The position numbers and the translations under genes are program-made. A stretch of DNA of 64,000 bases, taken from the NCBI GenBank assembly GCA_946892665.1, contig CAMPOT010000002.1, forward strand, positions 1 to 64,000, in the 5' to 3' direction. The notes under the pieces are model-generated. The model was given only the letters and a program-made list of their open reading frames with translations, was not told the origin of the DNA and did not search any database. This document shows positions 52,984 through 62,046 of this stretch, in pieces. Numbering within the stretch: the first letter of the stretch is position 1; each line of letters opens with the position of its first letter. This DNA comes from Chryseobacterium sp. Marseille-Q5410. Lineage in GTDB: Bacteria > Bacteroidota > Bacteroidia > Flavobacteriales > Weeksellaceae.

Positions 52984-53265
52984 ATGAAAAAGTCATTATT
53001 CGTAGCTGGTATCGCTGCTTTAGCTCTTGTAGCTTGTAAAAAAACTGAAACTGTAGAAACTGCTAACGCTGCTGATTCTGCTGCTGTAACTGTTGATTCT
53101 GCTGCTGCTGTAGTTGATTCTGCTGCTGCTGTAGTTGATTCTGCTGCTGCTGTAACTGTTGATTCTGCTAACAATGCTGTTGATGCTACTGCTAATGCTG
53201 CTGCTGATGCTGCTAAAGGTGCTGCTGCTGATGCTAAAGATGCTGCTAAAGAAGCTACTAAGTAA
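52984..53265 (+). CDS. Small Ala/Asp/Val repeat lipoprotein
   Basis: 93 residues. MKKSLFVAGIAALALVACKKTE is a lipoprotein signal with Cys at 18. The mature part is a low-complexity Ala/Asp/Val/Ser sequence with three copies of a VDSAAAV heptad and a tail of AADAAKG/AAKEATK type, expected to form an extended amphipathic helix. The DNA shows a 21-bp tandem repeat at 53093-53166. It has its own -7 box candidate (TACCTTTG, 52908-52915) and a terminator right after it, so it is a real transcription unit. It could be a Braun-type small envelope lipoprotein or a desiccation/stress-type helix; function unknown. Confidence 0.75.
   Translation: MKKSLFVAGIAALALVACKKTETVETANAADSAAVTVDSAAAVVDSAAAVVDSAAAVTVDSANNAVDATANAAADAAKGAAADAKDAAKEATK
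53093..53166 (+). repeat. 21-bp tandem repeat encoding VDSAAAV
   Basis: About three and a half copies of GTTGATTCTGCTGCTGCTGTA with small variations. Open frames on the opposite strand come from this repeat and are not genes. Confidence 0.8.
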
Positions 53266-53290
53266 TTAGATACTTTACAGAAACAAAATT

Positions 53291-53320
53291 ACCACTTCTC
53301 CCTGAGAGGTGGTTTTTTTT
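53291..53320. terminator. Terminator of the repeat lipoprotein
   Basis: ACCACTTCTC (53291-53300), CCT loop and GAGAGGTGGT (53304-53313) pair over 10 bp with one G-U, followed by T8. Confidence 0.9.
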
Positions 53321-54093
53321 TATTGATGATTTAGCTTTTGTCTTAATATTTCATAGGAACTGATTGCAACCGCATTGCTCAAATTGAGTGAATCAATACT
53401 TCCGGACATGGGAATTAGCGTATTTTTTCCTTTGCCAATCCAGAAATCACTGAGCCCAGAGTGTTCTGTACCAAATAACAAAGCACTTTTTCCGGTGAAA
53501 TTTCTTTTATAAAGATCTTCTGCACTTTCATCCATCAAAGTTGTATAAATACTGAATTTGTTTTCTTGTAAAAATTCAAATAATTCTTGATTGTTCGATT
53601 GGAAGACATTCATTCCGAATAGGCAACCAACGCTCGAACGGATGACGTTTGGATTGTAAAAGTCGGTCTTGGCATCAGTTACAATTAAAGCATCAATTCC
53701 GAAAGCTTCGCAACTTCTTAGGATTGCACCCAAATTTCCCGGCTTTTCAATGCTTTCCACAATAATTATTGAAGAATTTTCTTTGGGTTTAAATGTGGAA
53801 AGAGCATTCAATTTTGATTTATAAATTCCGATAATTCCTTCTGAACCCCCTCGATATGCTATCTTATCGTAAATTTTTTCAGAAATCAAATTGATTTTTC
53901 CTTTTGGAAAATCTTCATTGTAAATACTTTCGCAGATATAAAATTCTACATTTTCGAATTGAAATTGCAGAGCTCTTTCGTTTTCTTGCTTGCCTTCGAC
54001 TACAAAAATTCCGGATTTCCTGCGAAAGCGGTTATCGCTAATTAATCGGCTAAGGTTTTTTATTTTTTCGTTTTGTAAACTTTTGATCAGCAT
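53320..54093 (-). CDS. SpoU/TrmH family RNA 2'-O-methyltransferase
   Basis: 257 residues: an N-terminal substrate-binding domain (about 1-100) with KNLSRLISDNRFRRKSGIFVVEG, and a SPOUT methyltransferase domain with the knot motifs ESIEKPGNLGAILRSCEAFG, VIRSSVGCLF, LLFGTEHSGLSDFW and IPMSGSIDSLNLSNAVAI. It methylates rRNA or tRNA; position cannot be assigned. Its start codon is next to the stop of rmuC, so they form a minus-strand pair. Confidence 0.93.
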   Translation of the reverse strand: MLIKSLQNEKIKNLSRLISDNRFRRKSGIFVVEGKQENERALQFQFENVEFYICESIYNEDFPKGKINLISEKIYDKIAYRGGSEGIIGIYKSKLNALSTFKPKENSSIIIVESIEKPGNLGAILRSCEAFGIDALIVTDAKTDFYNPNVIRSSVGCLFGMNVFQSNNQELFEFLQENKFSIYTTLMDESAEDLYKRNFTGKSALLFGTEHSGLSDFWIGKGKNTLIPMSGSIDSLNLSNAVAISSYEILRQKLNHQ

Positions 54094-55584
54094 TTATTCT
54101 TCGGTATTTTCAGTTTCTAATAAATTGGTTTCAGAATCTTCGTTTGCTCTTTCCAGAAGTGCTTCCGGAAGATTTTTACTTGCCTTTGCGCCCAATTGTT
54201 TTAGCTTTTGTACACTACCAACCAGATTTCCTTTTCCGGTGGAAAGTTTTTTCATCGCATTTTCATAGTCGCCTTTTGCATCATCCATCTTCTTACCTAT
54301 TTTCAGTAAATCAGTAACAAATCCGTCGAATTTATCATATAATGCTCCTGCTTGCCTTGCTATTTCCGCTGCGTTTTTGTTGTGGTGATCGCGTTTCCAA
54401 ACATCTGAAATCAGTTTTAAATAAGCGATTAAATTGGTTGGACTCAGCAAAATAATGTGCTTTTTGTACGCGTAATTCCACAGTTGCGTATCACCTTGCA
54501 AAGCAGTAAGGAAAGCTGATTCTACGGGAACAAACATGATGGTAAAATCCAGTGATTCCTTCAGATTATCATATCTTTTTTCAGCCAAAGTATCAATATG
54601 TCTTTTCAATGCTGAAATGTGCAGGCTCAGATTTTGTTTTCTTTGTTCTTCATTTTCAGCGGAAATCATTCGTTCATAAGCATTCAAAGAAACTTTAGAA
54701 TCAATAATAACCAATTGATTTCCGGGAAGTTTTAGTACAAAATCCGGTCTTTGGTTTTCTCCGTTTTCATTCTTAATGTTGAACTGAGAGAAATATTCGC
54801 GGTCTTTGGTAAGTCCGGAATCTTCCAAAATTCTTTCTAGAATCATTTCGCCCCAATCTCCCTGCGTTTTTGTTTGACCTTTCAATGCGGTCGCCAAATT
54901 ATTCGCTTCCTGACTCACTTTGCTGGTTTGTTCCATCATCATTTTGATGGTATTGTTCAGTGAAAATCTTTCTCGGGTTTCGTTTTCATACACTTCGTTT
55001 ACTCTTTTTTTGAAGGATTCCAGGTTTTCGCCCAACGGTTTCAGGAGTAAATCAAGATTTTCTTTGTTCGTGTCCGTGAATTTTTTGGATTTTTCTTCCA
55101 GAATTTCGTTCGCCAAATTTTTGAATTCATTTTTTGCGAATTCCTGCATTTTGGAGATTTCCTCTTTTTGGGAATCGAGGAGTTGCTTCAAATTTTCGTT
55201 TTGTGCAGAAAGTTCGGATTTTACGGCAATCAGGTTGTTTTTCTCGGATTGTAGTTCTCTGATTTCTAAATTTTGTTGAGAATTTAATTGAACTTGCTTT
55301 TCGATTTGTTGATTTTGTAAATCGTTTTCTGCCGAAATTTTTGCCAATTCGTTTTTTAATTGGTTAAGAATTTCGGTTTGCGCGGAATTGGTCTGTTTTT
55401 CCTCCGAAATATGTTGAGAAAGTTCTTGAATTCTGCTTTCAGCATTCGAAAAATCGGTTTCTTTTTTAATAAAATTTTGGTTGAGATCATCGTAACTTTT
55501 CCTCGAAACTGAAGAGGATTTCAAGATAAAATAAACCAAAACACCGCCTAAAATGAATGCAAGAATTGCGTAAAGGATTTCCAT
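54094..55584 (-). CDS. rmuC: DNA recombination protein RmuC
   Basis: 496 residues. An N-terminal membrane helix (about 3-22, AILAFILGGVLVYFIL) is followed by a long coiled coil (about 30-170, Gln/Glu/Lys-rich) and a nuclease-like domain: TKTQGDWGEMILERILEDSGL, FVLKLPGNQLVIIDSKVSLNAYER and FVPVESAFLTALQ are RmuC hallmarks. RmuC limits recombination at inverted repeats. The domain order and length are typical. A CAAAAATA (-7 box TATTTTTG on the minus strand) lies five bases before the start. Confidence 0.94.
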   Translation of the reverse strand: MEILYAILAFILGGVLVYFILKSSSVSRKSYDDLNQNFIKKETDFSNAESRIQELSQHISEEKQTNSAQTEILNQLKNELAKISAENDLQNQQIEKQVQLNSQQNLEIRELQSEKNNLIAVKSELSAQNENLKQLLDSQKEEISKMQEFAKNEFKNLANEILEEKSKKFTDTNKENLDLLLKPLGENLESFKKRVNEVYENETRERFSLNNTIKMMMEQTSKVSQEANNLATALKGQTKTQGDWGEMILERILEDSGLTKDREYFSQFNIKNENGENQRPDFVLKLPGNQLVIIDSKVSLNAYERMISAENEEQRKQNLSLHISALKRHIDTLAEKRYDNLKESLDFTIMFVPVESAFLTALQGDTQLWNYAYKKHIILLSPTNLIAYLKLISDVWKRDHHNKNAAEIARQAGALYDKFDGFVTDLLKIGKKMDDAKGDYENAMKKLSTGKGNLVGSVQKLKQLGAKASKNLPEALLERANEDSETNLLETENTEE

Positions 55585-55698
55585 TTTTCAAAAATAAGAA
55601 AAGAAAAAATCAAAAAAAATACTTTCGTTAATTAACATTTGTTTAGTACTAATTAAAATCCAAAGTTTGTATATTTACGTAATTTAAAAATAAAAATT

Positions 55699-56100
55699 AT
55701 GCACAATGTAACGTTAGAACAAGCGAGAAAAATCATCGACGCTTGTCTTCAAAAATCAGAAGAACTTAATGTAAAGATGAATATCGCCGTTGTAGATTCG
55801 GGAACAAACTTGGTCGCTTTTAATAAGATGGATGGTGCTTGGTTGGGCTCTATTGACATTGCTCAAAAGAAAGCGAAGACGGCTAGATTTTTCAACATGA
55901 ATTCAGGAGAAATCGGAAAACTTTCTCAACCAGGAGGTTCCTTATATAATATAGAGCACTCCAATGGCGGGTTGATTACGTTTCCAGGAGGGGTGCTCTT
56001 AAAAAATGCAGAAGGAGAAATTATCGGCGCCGTTGGCGTTAGCGGAAGCACGGTGGAAAATGACCACACGGTGGCGGAGGCAGGTGCGAACGCACTTTAA
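55699..56100 (+). CDS. GlcG/HbpS-like heme-binding family protein
   Basis: 133 residues of the GlcG/HbpS family (small alpha/beta proteins; one member binds heme, others sit by glycolate genes). Seen: [44 protein letters not shown] and [26 protein letters not shown], the family start and end. No signal peptide, so it is cytoplasmic. Function here is unknown. It is monocistronic with a terminator 24 bases after the stop. Confidence 0.85.
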   Translation: MHNVTLEQARKIIDACLQKSEELNVKMNIAVVDSGTNLVAFNKMDGAWLGSIDIAQKKAKTARFFNMNSGEIGKLSQPGGSLYNIEHSNGGLITFPGGVLLKNAEGEIIGAVGVSGSTVENDHTVAEAGANAL

Positions 56101-56123
56101 TTCAAAAAAAATATTTTATTAGA

Positions 56124-56151
56124 AAATTCCAGATTACTCTGGAATTTTTTT
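56124..56151. terminator. Terminator after the GlcG-like gene
   Basis: AAATTCCAGA (56124-56133), TTAC loop and TCTGGAATTT (56138-56147), 10-bp perfect stem with T run; convergent genes share it. Confidence 0.9.
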
Positions 56152-56622
56152 ATGGATTTTCTTTGGCGACTTTGTCATGATATTGCAAATACATCGGAAG
56201 TGCAGCGGAACCGTACCAAGGAAGAATTTCGTAATCGAAAATTCCGGCTTTTACCGTTGGATCTTGCTCGATGAGATTTTTGGCTTCTTCGTCGGTTTTT
56301 ACATCCAAAATGAAAATCCCTCGATATTTGAGATGGTTGTCGTTGAAAGGACCTGCAACAACCAATTTCCTTCCTTGCTCATTTTCTCCATATTGGCAAA
56401 ATGCCCTTTGAAAAGTTCGGCTCTTTTCGGTTTATCGGTGATTTCTTTGTCTTTTGCTCCGGTTTTCAGGATGATAATTTTGTAGGATTTCATTCCGTAA
56501 TTGTCGGCTCCCAAAGAATCGGCAAGTTTTTGGTTGAATTTTTTATTTTCCGGATTTTTTTCCTGTGCGCTGCAAAAAAACAGGCCATTCATTAAACACA
56601 AAAGCGTAATTAAGATTTTCAT
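56150..56622 (-). pseudogene. YciI-like protein gene interrupted by a frameshift
   Basis: Two overlapping minus-strand frames together give one YciI-like protein. The first (56622 to 56299) has a signal peptide (MKILITLLCLMNGLFFCSAQ), then SYKIIILKTGAKDKEI and LFKGHFANMEKMSKEGN, after which it goes out of register. The second (56365 to 56150) continues with LVVAGPFNDNHLKYRGIFILDVKTDEEAKNLIEQDPTVKAGIFDYEILPWYGSA, the usual YciI end. The sequence GGAAATTGG (56366-56368 area) needs one extra A to restore EGKLVVAGPF. It is a recent pseudogene, a slippage-regulated gene or a base error. Intact YciI-like proteins are small alpha/beta enzymes or sensors. The predicted full protein is about 157 residues. 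Confidence 0.8.
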
Positions 56623-56638
56623 TTTATTGTCGTTGCGA

Positions 56639-57817
56639 TTAATTATTAATTCTCAAAAATTCTTTCGCAAGTTCAATCATTTTTGGGTCACCGGTATATT
56701 TTCCTCTTTCGTCGGAAAGTTTTACGGTGGGAATCCAGTCTCCGTTGATTGCTTTTGCAGCAACAAGTTTCATCACGATATTCATGGGTTTCACTCCGAC
56801 ATCGTTGGTTAAATTGGTTCCAATTCCGAATGAAATTCCGATTTTCCCTTTGCAAGCGTGAGTGATTTCTCCTACTTTTTCCATGTTCAAACCGTCAGAA
56901 AAAATAATGTATTTGAATAATGGATTGATGCCGTTCGCTTTATAATGTTCAATGGTTTTGTGTGCAAACTCGATTGGGTCACCACTATCATGACGAACGC
57001 CGTCGAAGAGTTTTGCAAATTTTTTGTCGAATTGCTGAAAGAAAACATCGGTTGTATAAGTATCTGAAAGTGCCACTCCTAAATCTCCGCGGTAAACATC
57101 TACCCAATGTTCTAGCGCAAGTTCGTTGGCCATTTTGAAACCATATTCCGCAGCGTGAAACATAAACCATTCGTGAGCGTGAGTTCCGATGGGTTTAATA
57201 CCATATTTCATCGCGAAATGTACGTTGGAACTTCCAATAAATTTTCCGGATTTATTATCTTTTACCAGAGAATCTACCACCAAATCCTGAACTTTATAAG
57301 AATGCCTTCGTCTGGTTCCGAATTCAGCGAAAGTGACGCCCAATTTGTTGAGTTTTTCTGCTTTCTGAAATGTATTTTGAATGACAATCTGGTTCGAATC
57401 CCTTTCCATGTGGTTCATTTCATAGTGAAGTTCGGAAATGAGCGCCAACAAAGGAACCTCCCACAAAATTGTTCGGTACCATTCGCCTTCCACCGTTACG
57501 CGCAACTCGTTCTCGGTTTGCTCAATGGTAACTTCAGATGGATCATAATGATATCCGCCCAAAAAATCCAAGTAAGGCAAATCGAGATAAGGGCAAGTTT
57601 CTCTCAAGAATTCCTTCTCACCTTTTGTGAGTTTCAGTTCTGCCATTGCGTTCACCGATTTCCTCAGTTCAGCATCAAAACCTTCAGGAAAATGATGCTT
57701 TCCGCGATTGATGAACTCATACTTTACTTTTTCGTTTGGGAAAAGTTTCACCACCGCATTTTGCATCGTGATTTTGTAGAAATCGTTATCGAGAATGGAA
57801 TTGAATCTTGCACTCAT
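56639..57817 (-). CDS. pncB: Nicotinate phosphoribosyltransferase
   Basis: 392 residues. It joins nicotinate and PRPP to make nicotinate mononucleotide, the substrate of NadD. Seen: SILDNDFYKITMQNAV (family N terminus), PYLDFLGGYHYDPSEV, EFGTRRRHSYKVQD with the phosphorylated-His region, GSSNVHFAMKYGIKPIGTHAHEW, DSGDPIEFAHK and IGTNLTNDVG. An upstream Met would add 18 non-conserved residues; the start at 57817 (MSARFNS) fits the family. Terminators flank it on both sides. Confidence 0.95.
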   Translation of the reverse strand: MSARFNSILDNDFYKITMQNAVVKLFPNEKVKYEFINRGKHHFPEGFDAELRKSVNAMAELKLTKGEKEFLRETCPYLDLPYLDFLGGYHYDPSEVTIEQTENELRVTVEGEWYRTILWEVPLLALISELHYEMNHMERDSNQIVIQNTFQKAEKLNKLGVTFAEFGTRRRHSYKVQDLVVDSLVKDNKSGKFIGSSNVHFAMKYGIKPIGTHAHEWFMFHAAEYGFKMANELALEHWVDVYRGDLGVALSDTYTTDVFFQQFDKKFAKLFDGVRHDSGDPIEFAHKTIEHYKANGINPLFKYIIFSDGLNMEKVGEITHACKGKIGISFGIGTNLTNDVGVKPMNIVMKLVAAKAINGDWIPTVKLSDERGKYTGDPKMIELAKEFLRINN

Positions 57818-57854
57818 AAAAATGATATTTAAACAAATGTAAAAATTAGAAAGC

Positions 57855-57884
57855 AAAAAATCGCCTTTCAAAAGACGATTTTTT
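57855..57884. terminator. Terminator between pncB and the LRR gene
   Basis: AAAAAATCG (57855-57863) and CGATTTTTT (57876-57884) with an inner CTTT/AAAG pairing. On the minus strand it ends the LRR gene just before pncB. Confidence 0.82.
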
Positions 57885-57905
57885 AATATTAAAATATTTT
57901 AATGC

Positions 57906-59537
57906 TTAATGTTTGATGAATTTGAATGATTTCAAAGTGTCGGAAGTTTTTACAGAAATGATATACGTTGCTGAAGGCAGATTCCTCACGTCGATTGTTT
58001 TTGATTTTTCCGAGAATAAAAGCTTTCCACTGAGGTCGAAAATAAACACTTTTTCAAGATCTAATTTTGAAGTTTTAATATAAAGAAAATCGGTTGTAGG
58101 ATTAGGGTAAACCACCAAATCATTCTTTATTTCTTCCGTTCCCAGCTCTTTTACCAAAGTTACCGGTTCTCTGAAAAAGGAAATTTCCATCAACTCGTTT
58201 GGTAATTGCTCGAAAGCGTATGCTTCGCAGGTGTATAAGGCAAAATCATCATCTTCTACATTGTTTATATAATAACTTTCGAAGGTTCCGGGAAGTTTTT
58301 GATCCAAATTTTTGTACCAAGAAAATTGATATTCGTTTCCGGAAAGCGCTTGCGGTAATGAAGTTGAAGAACCTAAAGATGCGTAAACATTTTTGGGCTC
58401 GTCATATCGTTGTGGGGAATAAGTGAAATCTGCAAATTCTTTATTTTTAAGAATGAAATTTTTTATTTCCTGTTTAGTATATCGATTGTTCTCTAAAAAA
58501 GTAATCGCGGGAAGGTTTTCAGGAATTTCTCCCGAAAGTCGGTTGCCCGTCACTGACAGCATTTGAAGTTTTCCCAGCTGAAGAAGTGAAGTGGGGAATC
58601 CACCAGAAATTTCGTTTTTGTCCAGATAAATTTGTTCGAGATCTGTTAAAGTCAACAAGTTTTCGAAACCGCCGGAAATTTTGTTGCCCGAAAAATTTAA
58701 ATGAACTAATTTTTTTAGCTTAGAAAGTTCCGCAGGGAAATCCGTGATTTGGTTATTTGCGAAAGAAAGCCATTCCAAGTTTTGTAAATTTCCCAGAACC
58801 GTGGCGTAATTCGATGAAAATAAATTATTGCTCAAATCCAAAGAAGTGAGCGCGGAAAGCGGGGAAAGTTCGGAAGGAATTTTCGTGAGTTGGTTTCCGG
58901 AAAGATTCAGTTCACGGACTTTGATGAGATTAGATAAATTGTTATAATTCTGGGAAATTCTATTATTGCTTAAATTCAACGATTCTAGATTGGTTAAAGT
59001 TGATATTTTCGCAGGAACTGTATTTAGATTGATATTCGAAAGATCTAAGATTTTTAAAGAAGGAAAATTCTGCAAAAAAGCGTTGATGTCGGTTATTGCA
59101 AATTGATTGTTTCCGACCGAAATTTCCTGAAGATTGGAAAGGGGAAGAATTGCCGAAGTAGGATCGCCTGTCAATCGATTGTTGCTGATGTCAATTCGGA
59201 CCAGATTGTCCAATACAGAAATGGCTGGCGAAATTTCACCGGAAAGTTGGTTGGAACTTAAATCCAATTTCTGAAGTTTGCTGAAATTAGAAATCGCCAT
59301 GGGGAAATTGCCTTTTAATGCATTTCCGCGGAGATTTATTTCGATGACGCTCCCGTTTTTTATTTTAATCCCGTACCAATTTTTGGGATCTTTCTCCAAA
59401 TCCCATTTTTGGCTCCACGTTTCTCCTGAAGTTGAGTTGTAAATATTGATTAATGCAGATCTTTCCGCAAAAGAAATACTCCAATTCTGCGAGACATACA
59501 AATGCGAAAAGATCAAAAAGAATAGAATTTTCTTCAT
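57906..59537 (-). CDS. Secreted leucine-rich-repeat protein with T9SS sorting domain
   Basis: 543 residues from the Met at 59537. A signal peptide (KKILFFLIFSHLYVSQ) is followed by an N-terminal cap (TSGETWSQKWDLEKDPKNWYGI) typical of plant-type LRRs, then about a dozen LRR units at residues 75-345 (LQKLDLSSNQLSGEISPA, LESLNLSNNRISQ and similar). An Ig-like or PKD-like domain follows (about 370-455), and the C-terminal ~75 residues (LVVYPNPTTDFLYIKT... VFIFDLSGKLLF... TYIISVKT) form a T9SS type A sorting domain, for secretion through the type IX system and surface attachment. Likely a binding or adhesion protein; the ligand is unknown. Confidence 0.9.
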   Translation of the reverse strand: MKKILFFLIFSHLYVSQNWSISFAERSALINIYNSTSGETWSQKWDLEKDPKNWYGIKIKNGSVIEINLRGNALKGNFPMAISNFSKLQKLDLSSNQLSGEISPAISVLDNLVRIDISNNRLTGDPTSAILPLSNLQEISVGNNQFAITDINAFLQNFPSLKILDLSNINLNTVPAKISTLTNLESLNLSNNRISQNYNNLSNLIKVRELNLSGNQLTKIPSELSPLSALTSLDLSNNLFSSNYATVLGNLQNLEWLSFANNQITDFPAELSKLKKLVHLNFSGNKISGGFENLLTLTDLEQIYLDKNEISGGFPTSLLQLGKLQMLSVTGNRLSGEIPENLPAITFLENNRYTKQEIKNFILKNKEFADFTYSPQRYDEPKNVYASLGSSTSLPQALSGNEYQFSWYKNLDQKLPGTFESYYINNVEDDDFALYTCEAYAFEQLPNELMEISFFREPVTLVKELGTEEIKNDLVVYPNPTTDFLYIKTSKLDLEKVFIFDLSGKLLFSEKSKTIDVRNLPSATYIISVKTSDTLKSFKFIKH

Positions 59538-59646
59538 TCGACAGCGTGTTTTTTTTGGGTACAAATATATATTAAAAGTTGAAATGAAGGTTTAAGTTTT
59601 TAAAATTTGCATATTTGCTTTTTTAAGAATAGTTTTTAGGATTTTT

Positions 59647-61020
59647 ATGAAGAAATATATTGTTCTGGCTTTTGTTGCGGTATTGGTTTATTTTTTTCAA
59701 TCTTTTTTTCTTCCTGCGGGAGGCGCAGGTGCAGATAGTCTTTCGTATTTTGGGATTGCTTCGGATTTACCACAACTGAAAACGAATTTGTTTCCGATAG
59801 GATTCCCTGTTTTAATAGAATTGTTTCATTTAGTTTTTCAGGATTATTTTTGGTCAGCCAAATTTTTGAATATTTCAATGGTTGTGGCGATACTTCTTTT
59901 TTCTTATTTCAAGAAGTTTTATTTTAAAGAAACGGTGTTACTTTATACCGGGAAAACCGCTTTTTTTGTTTTTGGATATTTCATTTCGGAAGCTCCTTTT
60001 ATTTTTCTTTTATATTTTCTTTTTTATGTTTTTCATGAAACATTTGTCGGGAAATTGTGCAAAAATCAATTTATTCTATTTGCTTCATTACTTTTAGTCT
60101 TGCTCGTTACAATTCGGTATTCAGGCATATACATTTACCTTGGAATTGGGTTTTTCTGGTTGATTAGTATTTTGCGAGAGGCTTCTTTTCCTTTAAAAAA
60201 CGATTTGTTTAAAGTATTACTGTTTGCCGGAATAGGTATTGCAGGATATTTGGGACTGAACTTATATATATATGGTAGTTTTACGGGAGAAAATGTAAGG
60301 GGAACTTTGGAACAGTTTTCTTCGGTTTACTTATTTCGTAATATTGTGGGAGTTACGGCCATTTTCGATCCTTTTATTATGATTAAACCTGCTTCAAATA
60401 GTCTTGCTAGTCTCGGCTTTCAGGTTGGTTTGATGGTTTTTGATTTGTTGTTGCTTTTTTATTTTATAAAATTGGTTCGAAAGAATCGGGAAGTAATCGC
60501 GCTGGATTTTCATCAATTGCTTTGGGTAATATCGGGGGTTTATGCGGTCTCGTTGTTCGTATCTTATTATTTTCAGCAAATCGAGGAAATGAATGTGAGA
60601 ATGCTTGCTGCGGCTAATTTCTGTTTGTTCTTTTCATTTCTTCTTATTTATTTTAAAAATTTAAAATCAGATGCATTTATTTTTTGTATAGGAAGTTTCT
60701 TTCTTTTGTTTTTAACAGTTTATGCCTTGAAAACACCAGAAAATTATTTGGATAACAGGAAGCAAATAGAATCACAAATGCCTCAATTTAGTGATAAGAA
60801 GTATTTGTTCAATGATGAAAAAAGAGCAGAAACCTCGCTTACAAGTTATCATATCCCAATCATTGGAAAAACCTTTAATTATAAACATACCAACAACCAA
60901 AAAGGGGAGGTTAAACAATCGATTGCTGGAACAATTAATCCACAAATCAAATGGTTGAAATATGATACGATTAAAAATAAATCTCAGGTTTTATATACCT
61001 CGGAATTGATTTTAAAATAA
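59647..61020 (+). CDS. Polytopic membrane protein, possible GT-C glycosyltransferase
   Basis: 457 residues with about ten membrane helices and a ~90-residue C-terminal soluble end. The first extracytoplasmic loop contains GGAGADSLSYFGIA, placing an acidic residue where GT-C enzymes (PMT/ArnT type) keep a catalytic Asp. A conserved-looking EAPFIFLLYFLFY and IRYSGIYIYLGIGFFW follow. I cannot confirm the family. It precedes the str operon without an operon link (104-base gap). A role in glycan or lipid-linked sugar transfer is a guess from topology. Confidence 0.6.
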   Translation: MKKYIVLAFVAVLVYFFQSFFLPAGGAGADSLSYFGIASDLPQLKTNLFPIGFPVLIELFHLVFQDYFWSAKFLNISMVVAILLFSYFKKFYFKETVLLYTGKTAFFVFGYFISEAPFIFLLYFLFYVFHETFVGKLCKNQFILFASLLLVLLVTIRYSGIYIYLGIGFFWLISILREASFPLKNDLFKVLLFAGIGIAGYLGLNLYIYGSFTGENVRGTLEQFSSVYLFRNIVGVTAIFDPFIMIKPASNSLASLGFQVGLMVFDLLLLFYFIKLVRKNREVIALDFHQLLWVISGVYAVSLFVSYYFQQIEEMNVRMLAAANFCLFFSFLLIYFKNLKSDAFIFCIGSFFLLFLTVYALKTPENYLDNRKQIESQMPQFSDKKYLFNDEKRAETSLTSYHIPIIGKTFNYKHTNNQKGEVKQSIAGTINPQIKWLKYDTIKNKSQVLYTSELILK

Positions 61021-61071
61021 ATTAAAAGATAAATAATCATTACAAAATCTTATAAATTAGAGATTTGTACT

Positions 61072-61100
61072 TGTAGGTTAAAAAATATTTCATACTTTTG
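61072..61100 (+). promoter_or_regulatory. Promoter of the str operon
   Basis: TTG (61072-61074), an 18-base spacer and TACTTTTG (61093-61100), 25 bases before rpsL. It fits the Bacteroidota consensus. Confidence 0.82.
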
Positions 61101-61124
61101 CACCCTAAAATAAAAAGCAATTAA

Positions 61125-61538
61125 ATGCCTACTATTCAACAATTAGTTAGAAAAGGAAGAGTCGCACTTACCAAGAAGAGTAAATCGGCTGCACTTGATT
61201 CCTGTCCACAAAGACGAGGTGTATGTACAAGAGTATATACTACTACTCCAAAGAAACCTAACTCTGCACTTAGAAAAGTTGCAAGGGTAAGACTTTCTAA
61301 TGGTAAAGAAGTCAATGCTTATATCCCGGGCGAAGGACACAATCTTCAAGAGCACTCGATAGTATTGGTACGCGGAGGAAGGGTGAAAGACCTACCGGGA
61401 GTACGTTATCACATTGTTCGTGGAGCTTTGGATACTGCAGGAGTGAACGGCAGAACACAAAGAAGATCTAAGTATGGAGCGAAAAGACCAAAACCAGGTC
61501 AGGCAGCTGCAGCACCTGCAAAAGGTAAGAAAAAGTAA
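61125..61538 (+). CDS. rpsL: 30S ribosomal protein S12
   Basis: 137 residues. [70 protein letters not shown] and RRSKYG are the invariant S12 blocks. The lysine in [10 protein letters not shown] is the usual streptomycin-sensitive type, and [16 protein letters not shown] is unmutated. The Ala/Pro/Lys-rich C-terminal extension ([13 protein letters not shown]) is common in Bacteroidota. First gene of rpsL-rpsG-fusA. Confidence 0.98.
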   Translation: MPTIQQLVRKGRVALTKKSKSAALDSCPQRRGVCTRVYTTTPKKPNSALRKVARVRLSNGKEVNAYIPGEGHNLQEHSIVLVRGGRVKDLPGVRYHIVRGALDTAGVNGRTQRRSKYGAKRPKPGQAAAAPAKGKKK

Positions 61539-61563
61539 TCATTAATTAGTAAGAAACGAAACA

Positions 61564-62040
61564 ATGAGAAAAACAAAAGCGAAAAAAAGACCGTTGTTAC
61601 CGGATCCTAAATTTAATGATCAACTGGTAACGAGATTCGTAAACAATTTGATGCTTGATGGAAAAAAATCTATAGCATTCAAAATTTTCTATGATGCTTT
61701 AGATATCGTAGAAAGCAAAAAAGGAGATAATGAAAAAACTTCTTTGGAAATCTGGAAAGATGCTTTAACCAACGTAATGCCGCACGTAGAAGTACGTTCA
61801 AGAAGAATCGGTGGTGCAAACTTCCAAATTCCTATGCCGATCAGAGCGGATAGAAAAATTTCTATGGCAATGAAATGGTTAATCAAATATTCGAAAGCAA
61901 GAAACGATAAATCAATGGCTCAGAAATTAGCTGCTGAAGTTATCGCTGCTGCAAAAGAAGAAGGTGCTGCGTTCAAGAAAAAAACTGATACGCACAGAAT
62001 GGCTGAAGCTAACAAAGCATTTTCACACTTTAAATTCTAA
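61564..62040 (+). CDS. rpsG: 30S ribosomal protein S7
   Basis: 158 residues. [74 protein letters not shown] and [22 protein letters not shown] are standard S7. It binds the 3' major domain of 16S rRNA. 25 bases after rpsL and six before fusA, it belongs to the str operon. Confidence 0.98.
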   Translation: MRKTKAKKRPLLPDPKFNDQLVTRFVNNLMLDGKKSIAFKIFYDALDIVESKKGDNEKTSLEIWKDALTNVMPHVEVRSRRIGGANFQIPMPIRADRKISMAMKWLIKYSKARNDKSMAQKLAAEVIAAAKEEGAAFKKKTDTHRMAEANKAFSHFKF

Positions 62041-62046
62041 TCTGAA

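Noticed and set aside
52974..53174. Minus-strand frame with TVTAAAESTTAAAES repeats
   Set aside because: Exact antisense of the VDSAAAV repeat; no signal, start context or terminator on that strand.
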